Source: Macrostomum hystrix
Lineage: Eukaryota; Platyhelminthes; Macrostomidae
Direction of reading: 5' to 3'
DNA length: 64,000 nucleotides
Assembly (NCBI GenBank): GCA_950097015.1
Contig: CATNEN010000001.1
Location: forward strand, 4,308,001-4,372,000
Each line of letters starts with the position of its first letter. Positions within the stretch are counted from its first letter, which is position 1. Of this stretch, positions 9,801 to 21,000 are shown in pieces. A model generated the notes under the pieces. That model did not search any database. It was given only the letters and a program-made list of their open reading frames with translations, and had not been told where the DNA came from. The translations under genes and the position numbers were made by a program.

Positions 9801-10666
9801 GCTCGCACGTGACCCGCTTCACAAGCTCGCGACAGAGCTGTCCGACCCTGACTGTCTTCAGCTCGCGCTGACGCACCGAGATCCACCAGCCTCTCAATGA
9901 GCTCGTGATGACCTGCATCAGCTGCCAGCATGAGAGCAGTGGCTCCTGAGCTGTCGTCTGGCTGATCGACGTGTTCTCTGCTCAGTCGCTCCTCATTGAT
10001 GAGGGTGAGAGCCAGTGCGACATGGCCATGGGAGATTGAAGTACAGAGCAACTGCGTTATCTGGGCTGGCTGCATTCGAGACAGAGTCTGGGTGAGAACC
10101 GAGTTCCTGCCCTCAATGGCCATCGAGGCGGTAAAGCTAAGCACTTGACTGAATTGGAGCCACTCGGGCTGAAGACCAAGGAAGGCAACGACATCTTCAT
10201 GGAGACTAGAGCAGGCCGTGACAGCGCATTCACGATGAACATTCTGTTTCAAGGTTTGGTCAGCGATTTTCTGCACCAGAAACTTCACGACCTCCAACTG
10301 ACCCGATCTTGCAGCAGATTTCGCAGCCTTGCTGCAGAACTGATCTCTCACTTTTTGGTCAGCGACTGTCTGCACCAGAAACTTCACCACCTCCAACTGA
10401 CCCTCGATTGCAGCAGATTCCGCAGCCTTTCTGCAGCACTGATCTCTCACTTTTTGGTCAGCGATTGTCGGCACCAGAAACTTCACCACCTCCAACTGAC
10501 CCGATCTTGCAGCAGATATCGCAGCCTCGCTGCAATATTGATCGCTCGCTTTTTGGTCAGCGACTGTCTGCACCAGAAACTTCACCATCTCCAAGTCACC
10601 ATTCGCTGCAGCATGTTCAATGCCATAGTCATCAGGTGGAGCCGGGTCATTGGATTTGCTGGCCAT
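6898..10666 (-). CDS. Ankyrin repeat - nucleotidyltransferase - Mab-21 protein, candidate cGAS-like receptor, copy 1
   Basis: Three exons: 10666-9672, 9205-8829, 8594-6898 (995+377+1697 nt, 1022 aa). Junctions are GAG/GTGAGG, TTCCAG/G, CAG/GTGAGT and CTGCAG/G; phases 2 and 1 agree exactly. An in-frame TAG lies directly before the ATG. Residues about 15-150 are four degenerate 33-aa ankyrin-like units (EVVKFLV...ADQKVRDQ); 240-330 hold classical ankyrin repeats (SGATALMLAADAGHHELIERL, GRTALSRACEAGH). The nucleotidyltransferase motif is GSYAEGW (388-394) with SDID (Asp410, Asp412); Asp475 in DTCHAIEC fits the third metal ligand. RVSFSFHEK (516-524) starts the Mab-21 helical domain, with YHAKTLLFFMLEK and PHFF. 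The last 200 residues are charged, with repeated W-V-R-x-K/R-L helices. cGAS relatives make cyclic dinucleotides when bound to nucleic acid; activity and ligand here are inferred. Ordinary Mab-21 proteins can be inactive. Confidence 0.85.
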
Positions 10667-10789
10667 CTACTTAAGTCTCGGAATCAAGATAGTTGCTATT
10701 CTGAAAAGCGTGAATTTTTTAATTTGTTTAATCTTTCTCATATTTTTCATTAATTACACGCGCCATAATCAGGCCAGATGTGCAGCTGA

Positions 10790-10990
10790 CAACCCAGCGC
10801 ATCGCAGCAACTGAAGGCAGCGTACGGCTGTTCAGTCCATGGACTGGCAACGCCACACCCCAGCCCCTAATTACCCAAGCTAATGCTGTTACCCATTTAA
10901 CAACTGTGTGTGCTGAAGAGTTAGGTGCTAAAGGTAAAAATGTTTCAGTGGGTCGTGAATCGAACTTTCGACCGTGGGCGGCATTTGGTC
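10790..10990 (-). mobile_element. Diverged tRNA-derived SINE copy
   Basis: On the minus strand an AGTTCGATTC box B-like sequence is followed by a body ending CAGTTGTTAAATGGGTAAC and GTAATTAGGGGCTGG. These line up with AATGAGTACC and GTAATAATTCCGGCTGG in the better-preserved SINE at 54040-54422. No duplication was identified, and the limits are approximate. Confidence 0.45.
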
Positions 10991-11548
10991 AAGCAGGGTA
11001 CAGATTGTCTATGGGAATGAGGAAAGGCTAGTATTACTTCATAGAACAGGGAATAGTTGCTATGGAAATAGAGTTGCAAGTCAGTTTATTGACTAATTTC
11101 TAATTTAAAGGTTCATTTGAGACGCGACAGCTTCAATGCATGCACTAGTTTAGACATTCTTCCCATTCAAACCGTGATTTTTTAGAACTCATCCGGACCG
11201 ATCGGAGCAATGGTCTCTTCATGTCCTAATTCTTTACTGTAATTCGAGCTGTCTCGATTTATTTGGAAATTTCTTCGAAACGACCTGTCCATAGACAAAT
11301 GTCTGGCTTAACCCTCAGAGCCTTAGTCAGACCCCAGTTAGAAATAGCCAGACACATTGCCCAGACACTTTGGCCTTCTAAACTGCATTTGGTCTCTTCC
11401 TGGGTGCGCTCAATCTAAAATACTTGAGCGATTGTTTAAGTCTCCTGGTAGCCTTAGAAGCACCTTATAGATGAAGCACCTTATAGAAAATAGATGAAGA
11501 CAGAAAAATGGTTTTCTTTTTTGAACTTGGACACAGATTTCTCGGATG
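10991..11548. other. Inter-module spacer, no gene recognised
   Basis: Sequence between the 5' end of module 1's ankyrin gene and the minisatellite of module 2. It probably contains the promoter of the copy 1 ankyrin gene. No convincing TATA or domain was seen. Confidence 0.5.
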
Positions 11549-12552
11549 GGGCGGATAATTAGATGGCGGATAGTTGAAGGGGCGGAGAGTTGGAAGGGGC
11601 GGAGAGTTGGAGGGGCGGAGAGTTGGAGGGGCGGAGAGTTGGAGGGGCGGATAGTTGGAGGGGCGGAGAGTTGGAAGGGGCGGAGAGTTGGAGGGGCGGA
11701 TAGTTGAAGGGGCGGATAGTTGGAGGGGCGGAGAGTTGGAGGGGCGGAGAGTTGGAAGGGGCGGAGAGTTGGAGGGGCGGATAGTTGAAGGGGCGGATAG
11801 TTGGAGGGGCGGAGAGTTGGAGGGGCGGAGAGTTGGAGGGGCGGATAGTTGGAGGGGCGGAGAGTTGGAAGGGATAGTTGGAGGGGCGGAGAGTTGGAAG
11901 GGATTGTTGGAGGGGCGGAGAGTTGGAAGGGATTGTTGGAGGGGCGGAGAGTTGGAAGGGATAGTTGGTGGGGCGGAGAGTTGGAAGGGATTGTTGGTGG
12001 GGCGGAGAGTTGGAAGGGATTGTTGGTGGGGCGGAGAGTTGGAAGGGATTGTTGGTGGGGCGGAGAGTTGGAAGGGATTGTTGGTGGGGCGGAGAGTTGG
12101 AAAGGATTGTTGGAGGGGCGGAGAGTTGGAAGGGATTGTTGGTGGGGCGGAGAGTTGGAAGGGATTGTTGGTGGGGCGGAGAGTTGGAAAGGATTGTTGG
12201 AGGGGCGGAGAGTTGGAAGGGATTGTTGGTGGGGCGGAGAGTTGGAAGGGATTGTTGGTGGGGCGGAGAGTTGGAAAGGATTGTTGGAGGGGCGGAGAGT
12301 TGGAAGGGATTGTTGGTGGGGCGGAGAGTTGGAAGGGCGGATAGTTGGAGGGGCGGATAGTTGGAGGGGCGGATAGTTGGAGGGGCGGATAGTTGGAGGG
12401 GCGGAGAGTTGGAAAGGATTGTTGGTGGGGCGGAGAGTTGGAAGGGCGGATAGTTGGAGGGGCGGATAGTTGGAGGGGCGGATAGTTGGAGGGGCGGATA
12501 GTTGAAGGGGCGGATAGTTGAAGGGGCGGATAGTTGAAGGGGCGGATAGTTC
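11549..12552 (+). repeat. G-rich minisatellite A, second array
   Basis: Same family as 1-1208. It begins with 16-bp GGGGCGGAGAGTTGGA units, moves into the 29-bp/87-bp higher-order section, and ends in 16-bp units identical in order to the right end of array 1. This marks the join between duplicated modules. Confidence 0.97.
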
Positions 12553-12998
12553 AGCTCTCAATTCACCACACTCTATGAGCATGCATATACTGGCACAGTT
12601 AAACATTCACTAAATCAGTGCTGATTGACTCACCAGCTGCTCACGGGCAGTTCGACCTACTTGGCTGCTGAAGTTCGATGGAATTTCTTGCAGTCTTTGC
12701 TCGAGCCGTCAGTTTGATGCTAGGAACAAGAGTTAGGTTGTGGGTCTGCGCACTGGGGCTGCGCACGAACGCAGCCTCTTTAAAACCATTTAAAGGCAGT
12801 GCAACGATTCGGATCAGATAAGATTTCATCAGTTTTACTTAGCTTTAGCTTCATCAGTTTTAAGCAGCCAGTTGTCTCTTCTTTCTGGCCTCTCTATTTG
12901 TCCACTCCTAGCATTCAAGTTCTAATCTTGGCTTCGTTGTCGATTAGAATCCCGCGGAGTTGGTTTGTTGATTTTGTTGCTAGGCAGTTTGGCTGCTG

Positions 12999-13035
12999 GC
13001 TCGCACCGGCGGGACACGAAGCCTGTGAGGTATGA
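12999..13035 (+). mobile_element. Fragment resembling retrotransposon 5' end, copy 2
   Basis: Duplicate of 1655-1691, with the same similarity to the first bases of the element at 39228. The surrounding unique spacer (12553-13147) contains nothing else I recognise. Confidence 0.45.
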
Positions 13036-13147
13036 CCAGCCCGCGAGCTACGGTGTGCGCAGTTTATGGCGAGTAGTACGACTTTATGCCACCCTGCCGC
13101 ACTATAGCCGAGATAGGCGGAAAATGGCAGGACGTGGGGAGAGAGTT

Positions 13148-13260
13148 TGGGGGTTGGTAATCTGGGGTTGGGGTGGGGGTTAGCAATCTGGGGTTGGGGT
13201 GGGTGGTTAGCAATCTGGGGTTGGGGTGGGGGTTAGCAATCTGGGGTTGGGGTCAGGTCA
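13148..13260 (+). repeat. Short G-rich tandem repeat, copy 2
   Basis: Duplicate of 1804-1916, about four 26-bp units. Confidence 0.85.
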
Positions 13261-13482
13261 AAAGAAAGCTTTTTGTGATGATTTTTGTCTGCTAGAACCC
13301 TAGATTTCACAGCAGTGTACACAGAGTTTTGGAGAGAGACAGAAAAAAGGAGGCCCAGCACAGCTGCGCTTACGCTATTTATTTTTTATAAATGCAAACT
13401 TTTTATATCTTGTCCAAATCTCAAGGCTTACTGAGTGCGTTTGCACTAGTTAAAGGCGAATATTAACACGGCTTGCTTATCG

Positions 13483-14280
13483 TACATTTTATGGTGATTG
13501 GGAGGGTTCGGATGTACATTTTATGGTGATTGGTCGGTTTGGGGATGAACTGAATTGGTTGGGAGGGTGGGGATGTTCATTTTATGGTGATTGGTCGGTT
13601 TGGGGAAGAACTGGATTGGTTGGGAGGGTGGGATGTACATTTTATGTGATTGGTCGGTTTGGGGATGAACTGGAGTGATTGTGAGGGTGGGGATGTACAT
13701 TTTATGGTGATTGGTCGGTTTGGGGAAGAACTGGATTGGTTGGGAGGGTGGGGATGTACATTTTATGGTGATTGGTCGGTTTGGGGATGAACTGGATTGG
13801 TTGGGAGGGTGGGGATGTACATTTTATGGTGATTGGTCGGTTTGGGGATGAACTGGATTGGTTGGGAGGGTGGGGATGTACATTTTATGGTTATTGGTCG
13901 GTTTGGGGATGAACTGGATTGGTTGGGAGGGTGGGGATGTACATTTTATGGTGATTGGTCGGTTTGGGGATGAACTGGATTGGTTGGGAGGGTGGGGATG
14001 TAAATTTTATGTGATTAGTCGGTTTGGGGATGAACTGGATTGGTTGGGAGGGTGGGGATGTACATTTTATGGTTATTGGTCGGTTTGGGGAAGAACCGGA
14101 TTGGTTGGGAGGGTGGGGATGTACATTTTATGTGATTGGTCGGTTTGGGGATGAACTGGATTGGTTGGGAGGGTGGGGATGTACATTTTATGGTTATTGG
14201 TCGGTTTGGGGAAGAACCGGATTGGTTGGGAGGGTGGGGATGTACATTTTATGGTTATTGGTCGGTTTGGGGATGAACTG
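13483..14280 (+). repeat. 61-bp minisatellite, about 13 units, copy 2
   Basis: Duplicate of 2139-3178 with about four fewer units, which accounts for the 242-bp change of offset between modules. Confidence 0.95.
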
Positions 14281-14636
14281 GGCCTGTCTAATTACACTGG
14301 GTACGGCTAACACTGCAGAGATAGGAGTATAGGCCGGCCTATCTGTTTGCACTGGGGATAGGATGGCACTGAATATGGCACTTGTGGCTATTGCAGTGAA
14401 TAATTAATCGGTCACGCTGAAGAGAGTAGGAAGAGAGGCTGGCCTATCACTATTAGTGGTTGTTAGAAGTTCAGTTATGAACTTTACTGTAGTAAAAGTT
14501 TTCATTGATTTTCTTCTTGATAATTGCGAGGTTTTGAGTGGCAAGACAATGCACTGTTTTCCACTATAGATAATTATAATATGTAGCTAAATACATTAGA
14601 AAACTGATGGCATGACACCCACCCCACTCCGCCTGG

Positions 14637-14642
14637 TATAAA
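14637..14642 (+). promoter_or_regulatory. TATA box of the PC4-like gene, copy 2
   Basis: TATAAA in the same GGTATAAAGG context as copy 1, 88 bp upstream of the ATG at 14730. Confidence 0.55.
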
Positions 14643-14729
14643 GGGTGTTGTTTTTAGTTAGAATTCGAAAGAAAAATTGAAATTAACTTACACTCTTTAA
14701 TAAACTTTTTTGCCTCGAGATATTTTGCT

Positions 14730-15434
14730 ATGGCTGTGTGCGTTAAAGTGCGAATCCAAGAATATGAAGCTCATCGTTTCATTGCAACCCGGCGATTCTT
14801 TCCCTCTGAAGGAGGCATGAGGGCTGGCATTCCTGGCTTCAACCTCAACGCGCACCAATGGGAGAAGCTTAAGCAACTGAAACGTCAGCTGGCGCTTTCG
14901 GCTCTCAACCGCCGCAACGTGAGCGTCAAACTGGGCTTTGACAAGCTGGCAATTGTCAACAGGGGCATGATCTGGCTAAAGTGGCTACCTGAAGATTGCA
15001 CTGAAGACTACCTGAAGCGCAACTCAGTGGCGCTGACTCCTCGCCTGTGGGGAGCGCTCAGGAGAAAGGCTCCGCTGATCGAAGAAGAGCTGCGCGGCAA
15101 AGCACCTGAGAGCGAGTACGAGGTGGACGCTGAGGATGTCAAGTCCGAAGGCTCCGAATTACGCCAGGAAACATTGTCTGGTGAGGAGGTCGACGATGAC
15201 AAGACACTGCTCATCAGCCAGTCGGACAACGCAACAGATGGTCTGCCAGTGACTCCATCCAGCCTCATCTCGCAGCAGGGCAGCAACTTGACGCAGGATC
15301 CGCTGTGGTACCAGTTTCGCGCTTCTTCAGGGCTAAGCAACGCGCCGAACAAACGGAAGCTTCCATGGCCTCTGCGCAGGCAAGATGCGGTCAAGTTGCC
15401 GAGGATCGACTATGTCGAGAACGACAATGAATGA
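14730..15434 (+). CDS. PC4/Sub1-like ssDNA-binding domain protein, copy 2
   Basis: 234 codons, intact, differing from copy 1 at three residues I can see (Leu for Arg, Gly for Asp and Asn for Ser, all in the C-terminal Ser-rich part). The PC4-like segment (residues 5-50: VRIQEYE, GFNLNAHQWEKLK) is unchanged. Promoter and 3' flank are nearly identical to copy 1, so both copies may be expressed. A role in binding single-stranded DNA or in transcription is inferred from the fold only. The gene is convergent with the copy 2 ankyrin-Mab-21 gene. Confidence 0.7.
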   Translation: MAVCVKVRIQEYEAHRFIATRRFFPSEGGMRAGIPGFNLNAHQWEKLKQLKRQLALSALNRRNVSVKLGFDKLAIVNRGMIWLKWLPEDCTEDYLKRNSVALTPRLWGALRRKAPLIEEELRGKAPESEYEVDAEDVKSEGSELRQETLSGEEVDDDKTLLISQSDNATDGLPVTPSSLISQQGSNLTQDPLWYQFRASSGLSNAPNKRKLPWPLRRQDAVKLPRIDYVENDNE

Positions 15435-15704
15435 ACTGCTGAATTACTGTTACTATGCTTCCTAATTCTAAAATCCCAATATTGTTGCACAATTTTGTTA
15501 AAGTTAGTTACAACATCTTGCAATTGCAATCAAATTCAAAGTCAGCATTAGCGTGGTTATACTATTCTAAGCCTGCCGTTAAAACTATTGTGTAAACCTA
15601 AGAAAAGAAGCTACTTTGTCTTTTCCGATTCTTGAATCTTATTTGAGCTTGGAATTGAAAATATTTTCTTCAATCCTGAACAGCCAGCCAGTTTCTCTGG
15701 CTGC

Positions 15705-15710
15705 AATAAA
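15705..15710 (+). terminator. Candidate polyadenylation signal of the PC4-like gene, copy 2
   Basis: AATAAA in the same position relative to the stop as in copy 1, with a T-rich stretch after it. Confidence 0.4.
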
Positions 15711-15791
15711 TTTGTTTTTGAACTTAAAAATCAGGGTGTCCGTGGTGCGAGTTACACAACTGGCTAAATGATCAGACAGTTTGCACGCTAC

Positions 15792-16102
15792 ACAATCCCG
15801 CCAGAAGAAATTACCGCCGGTCACCAATTATAGTCTGAGCCATGGATGACCTGCAGTGGGAGTTGGATCTGGTTAAATTGATACCATTTGCTAAGTACGA
15901 TAACGGATACAAATACATGCAACATGCATTGATGTGCTGTCCAAGTTTGCCAGGGCCAAACCTCGGAAAACAAAGCCAGCGGCTGATGTGAAATCTGCAT
16001 TTGAGTCCATTCTGAAGAGCACAAAGCGCAGGCCTCGAACAGTTCGCTCAGATCAGGGAAAATAATTTGTAAACTCTAGCTTTCGTCAGTTCGGTATTGC
16101 TA
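15792..16102 (+). pseudogene. Integrase core remnant, copy 2
   Basis: Duplicate of 4690-5000 with the same frameshift and the same stop after RSDQGK. The breaks therefore predate the module duplication, and the fossil was carried along. Confidence 0.7.
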
Positions 16103-16228
16103 GTGGAATTCTAGCATTTAGGATTAAAAGTGAGCAGAAGCTAAATAAAGTCATTTCTACGAGAAGCTAAAGACGGAATTCGAGACATGTCATAGCGCTA
16201 CCAAGATCAAACTTTGTGGGGGCGACAT

Positions 16229-16497
16229 AGTAGCTGATATCCCTAAAGATATCCCACAGGTAACTGATATCCCTAAAGATATCCCACAGGTAGCTGATAT
16301 GCCTAAATACACTCAGCAACATTTAAAACGCAACACTCTAACTAGAAGAAAAATCAACTCACTCAGAAGAGTCAAAGCGCATAGTCTATGGTTCAAATCG
16401 AGCTTCAGAAACGCGTACCTGTATATCCCACAGGTAGCTGATATCCCTAAATATATCCCACAGGTAGCTGATATCCCTAAAGATATCCCACAAGTAA
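16229..16497 (+). repeat. Dispersed short repeat, about 30-bp unit, copy 2
   Basis: Duplicate of 5127-5395, same GATATCCC-containing units in two clusters. Confidence 0.7.
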
Positions 16498-16531
16498 CAT
16501 CACTTAACTGACTTTCAGCATTGCCAACTCA

Positions 16532-16827
16532 TGCTGCTGCTGTTGTTGTTGTTGAGTACGGACTGGGCTCCAAACCCAGCAGCCACCCCGCGAGGCCCAG
16601 CCTCCCAGAGGAAGAAGGACCCACGAGGCCGCCGCCAGGTGGAGCCCCAACCACCGCCCCCTGGAGAGGAGCGGTGACCGAGTCCCGGCACTCTTAGCCG
16701 CCCGGTGGGAGCCGCCCACCGGTGGGAGCGTTGCCTCCCCTCCGCGACGAAGACGCGGTGCCGGATAGGAGCCACGGCAATGCCGTGGGCCGAGCGTAAA
16801 GCCCGACGGGTGCTGCTGCTGTTGCTG
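16532..16827 (-). mobile_element. GC-rich insertion, possible retroelement 3' end, copy 2
   Basis: Duplicate of 5430-5725 with no visible change. The insertion predates the module duplication. Confidence 0.35.
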
Positions 16828-18017
16828 CGTTTACTAGGCAGATAGCTTGTTGTCAAATCCTGTTGCAATTTTCACACATTAACAGCATTCTTTCTATGTA
16901 AGAGGTTTAGCCATAGACTGTGTTAGATCACAAGTGTATCAAGTGAGACCCGTTAACACCTGCCCACTCCACTGCCTATGCTCAGTGGTGTACTTATCGA
17001 CTTTGCTATCGATGGGAATCAGCCAAGCGAGCTGATTGGCTGACGGCCCAAGGTGTGAAAAGAGGTGAGAAGGCAGGTGCGAAAACAGCATTGAAGCGGC
17101 CATGCCTGCCATTGTGGCATTCAGAATTGCCTGCTTTTATCTCAATGATTCACTTAGTTTATTGTGAACAAAATACTGGGACTTATTTAATAGATGACAA
17201 AAGCGTTAAATCAGTTGGCATTCAGGGTTATTAATATTCAAATCTACATCTAAATCTAAATCTACATCACGACTTTGTAGAGCGATTCTGTACAGGTGGG
17301 GAGTGCTGCTCAGACTGAGAGGTGAGCACTGGCTTGAGCAGTGGGGCTCGACAAACAGGCAGTTTTATGAGCAGCCCAGCTGCATATGAAATGACATCAT
17401 TGAAGTGTTTTGCATGACATGTTAATGACATCTCTGCATTGCATAAGCTTTTATCTAATGGGATAATTATGGGCTTACGAATTACTAATAGTGAAATAAA
17501 ACATAGGCTTGGTCACACTGCCTTCTTAAAATGCCTCGTGATTATTGGTGTACTTTAGTGTGATGTTCAAAAGTGCAGTCTTTAGAATGTACAGTCGTGC
17601 GTTAGAGCCCTATTTTATGGCAGTGTGAACGAGACTGTACACAGGATTCAAAGCAATGAACTGTACCAAATATAAGTAAATAGGCCTGCAAGCCTCCACT
17701 GACAGGGATTTCGAAGGTCTGAATTCAATGTCAATTCCACAAACTGTAACTGACTTCTGATGTAACTATCTTCCGCTATCTTTCTCTATCTTTCGATATC
17801 TGTCAATAAGCTTCCAATAGCGAGTCGATTGTTTGCGTTTGTTAAATTATGAATAATAAAGGTACAAAATTCCGCATACAAATTAATGCAGAGGAAAAAA
17901 ACAACTAAACCAGAAGCACAAAATCCTAATTCCCAAAGTATGGTGCACGCCTATGCTACTCAGCTCCTTCAAATCGCAGTCCAGCGACCTTGAGCTGGGC
18001 AGCAGGCGGAGGCCTCC
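16828..18017. other. Spacer between convergent genes, copy 2
   Basis: Duplicate of 5726-6897. It contains an 18-bp expansion (repeats of AAATCTACATCT type near 17240-17270) absent from copy 1. No gene recognised. Confidence 0.5.
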
Positions 18018-21000
18018 TCAGCAGTTTTCACCTGCCGTCCTCTGCCTTCCGCTTCCTGCCTCTCCGCTGGCGCTCCAGGCTGACGGACTCGCTCTCCGTC
18101 TCGATCGCGACGCATCGCTGATCAGCGTCTCCGGCAGCGACTTTGCAAACCGCTGCAGCTTTGCGTGGATCCAGCCGTCTCTCTGCTGCGCCACTGTTTC
18201 CATAGCAACCAGCCGACCGAGCTCATCATTGATCAGATGCAGCCGCGCTCTCACCCACAGCCTCCGCTCCTCATCCTCCAAACTCGAGTGGCTGTCGCTG
18301 CGAGTGGAAATTCGCCACAGCTTTTCCCTGACCCAGCGGATCTTCTCCTCATCCTGCGTCTCCATGGCGACGCGTCTCTCGTCCCTGACGGTCTCCATCT
18401 GTCGCAGGCTGAACTCCACGTGCTCAACTCGGTCGCTGTAGTGAGCCAGAGTGAGCAGCTCCTCCAAGTCCGGGTCCTCTTGCAGCTCTGAGAGCCACGC
18501 ATCGAAGTCGATTGCTGTGCGATTGCGGAGCAGCTCAGCTTGGAGACTCCATATCAGGCAGCGGAAGTTCACGTACAGGTGCTCAGAGCGAGGCTGCGAC
18601 AGTCTGGCTGTGAGCAGAGTCTGCGTGAACTCGGGAAGGAATGGGAATCGAGGCGGAGTGTCTGCGGGGAGGCAGAACCTCCACGCCCAGTCCGAGTCTG
18701 GTGGTAATTTAACAGAATTGCGTTGCAGACGAGAAACTTTACTGGGCTTGAGTCCACAAACTACTTGATGATTCCGGAGCTCCATCGCGAGTCTCTCAGC
18801 CTCCTTGGTGTCCCCGAACTTCAAATGCGCCATGGCGGTCATGCACAGGGCAGCGCACTTGCACCACCGCAGCTGATGCAGGAGACTGAGCTGCCTCATC
18901 AGGGCGTCTCTGTCTGCAGACTCTGACTGCAGCTCGCGAACACAATGGTGCACCACACTGTACACGTCTGCTGACATCTTATAACTAAATTTCCTAATCT
19001 GAGTGACAGCAGGCGGCGCTGTCAGTGGCAGCAGTGTGAACAGGTGAAAGTAGAAATTCTCTGACTGCAGAGGTCTCACGAGTCCCGTCATCTGCTCAAC
19101 CACTCCGCCGATGTCGCTTCTCAGCTCTCTCAGTCGGTCTCGAACCGTCGCCTTCGTGTTGTCGAAATCGCCGCCGATTCCAGCGTTCTTGAAGTAGAGC
19201 GGAGCGTCGGACATGAAGAAGTGCGGCATGCACTCATCGGGTGAGCTGCTTGAGTCGATGAAGCTCAGCATCGTGTCGAGAGACTCCTTCAGCAGTGAGA
19301 TCAGATTCTGAGGCTGCCAAGCTTCAGCATTCGGGTCTGTGCCATGCTTCTCCAGCATGAAGAAGAGCAGAGTCTTTGCATGGTAGGTCTTGAGTCCAGG
19401 TGTGTCCAGAGTGAGTGGCAAATGTCTCTTGAAGATGAACTTGATGATTGAGAACAGCTGTCCCTGGACTGTGCTCAGATTTCTCATGGCCTTTTTCTCT
19501 TGGAAGCTGAAGCTCACTCTGAGCTCATTGGTCTCATTCGGTCTGGTTGCCCTCACGAGGTGAACATTTACTTTATAAATGCTCAGCTTCCTAACTCTGT
19601 GCTCACTGAATGAGCTGCAGCACATGATCGCATGGCACGTGTCCTGAGCAGGCCGCACACCGCATGCCTTGGCTGAGACCGCAGGTTGGCTGCCTGCAGT
19701 GGGTGGTGAAACCCAGCATTTTTGTGACAAACGTCAAGTTCGGGACTCTATTTTTAACCATAAAACTTTCCTGGATTGACACCAAACTACTCGTAAACCT
19801 CTAAACCCGTGAAGCACATGTCATGGCAGATGTCACTCACCTGACCCCACTGCCACCTGCGCGTGACCCTCCGTGACCCGCTGCTTCGTGGCAACTTCGC
19901 AGTCATTCCAATTATTCGTTTCATCGCAGCTGCCTTCCAGATGCAGCAGCTGCCCTTGAACCAGCACAGTCCAGTCAATGTCTGAGTCAGCCGCTGTCCT
20001 GCCGTTCACTTGCACCAGACTGTTGGCCCAGCCCTCTGCGTAGCTGCCTGTCATCTGCATCTCCCAGTTCTGAGTGAGGACTTGAGCGACTATTTCCAGC
20101 CAGTCAGCCATTGTCTGCTGACACATTGCTCTCTCCTCAGTGAATCCCGCATCGCTGAGCAGTCGGTGCAGTTCCTCGCTGAGCTGCCTGTCCCGCTGTG
20201 AGTCGTCTCTGAGCCTGGAATGATGGGGAACTCAGTCAGCTGATGGATTGTACACCTGCACAGACTGGCATCTCAAGCTGATCAGCAGAATCAGCAACTC
20301 ACCCAGTGAGACTTGAGTCGGTGCAGAGTCCGGCTGGCCTCCTCGCTGAAATCCGGTTTGCTGAAAAGTTCAGGAGGAAGTAGATCCGATTTACACCGGT
20401 ATCCTTTTGACCAGACCAAGTGTTCAGTGCATAATCATTAATACAATTACTAAATCGCAGTTAAAACATTCTATGCATCGAGAGTTACATCCTTGGCCCT
20501 TGCATTTGTAGTCCTTGGGACAAAGCAGGGAGGGTGGAGAAAAGGCAGAAACGGGATGCAAATACGTGGATAAGGAAAATTTGGTCCAATGAGTCTGTTC
20601 AAGCAATACTGCATTCAAAGCCAGTTTGGAGCTCAGTTTGATCTGAAAATTCAAGTAGAAGCAAACTAACACGCAGGATCAGTTCCTGAAGATTGCAAAC
20701 TGAAGGAAATTAACACAGCATGACTGCCTCACCTCGATCGCGGGATCCCCAACAGTCGCAGCACCTGCTGATGTCCGCGCTGCTCCGCCAGCTGCGCACA
20801 AGTCCGACCCCGGCCGTCTCGATGACTCACATCCGCTCCTCTGTCCATCAGAGTCTTGGCTGCTCGCACGTGACCCGCTTCACAAGCTCGCGACAGAGCT
20901 GTCCGACCCTGACTGTCTTCAGCTCGCACTGACGCACCGAGATCCACCAGCCTCTCAATGAGCTCGTGATGACCTGCATCAGCTGCCAGCATGAGAGCAG

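Larger units (their letters stand above)
1..10666. repeat. Segmental tandem duplication, module copy 1
   Basis: This block repeats at 11549-23317 with an offset of about 11.34 kb at the left, 11.10 kb over the PC4-like gene and 11.12 kb over the Mab-21 exon. The offset drop of 242 bp equals four units of the 61-bp array lost from copy 2. Order in each copy is minisatellite, unique spacer, 61-bp array, PC4-like gene, integrase remnant, GC-rich element, and the minus-strand ankyrin-nucleotidyltransferase-Mab-21 gene. Most of the block looks almost identical by eye. The first intron and the 5' end of the ankyrin gene are clearly divergent. The left edge is cut by the window. Confidence 0.95.

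Noticed and set aside
20303-20360. Copy 2 version of the small candidate exon as a constitutive exon
   Set aside because: 58 nt (or 43 nt from the other acceptor) would break the frame, while direct joining of the flanking exons is in phase.
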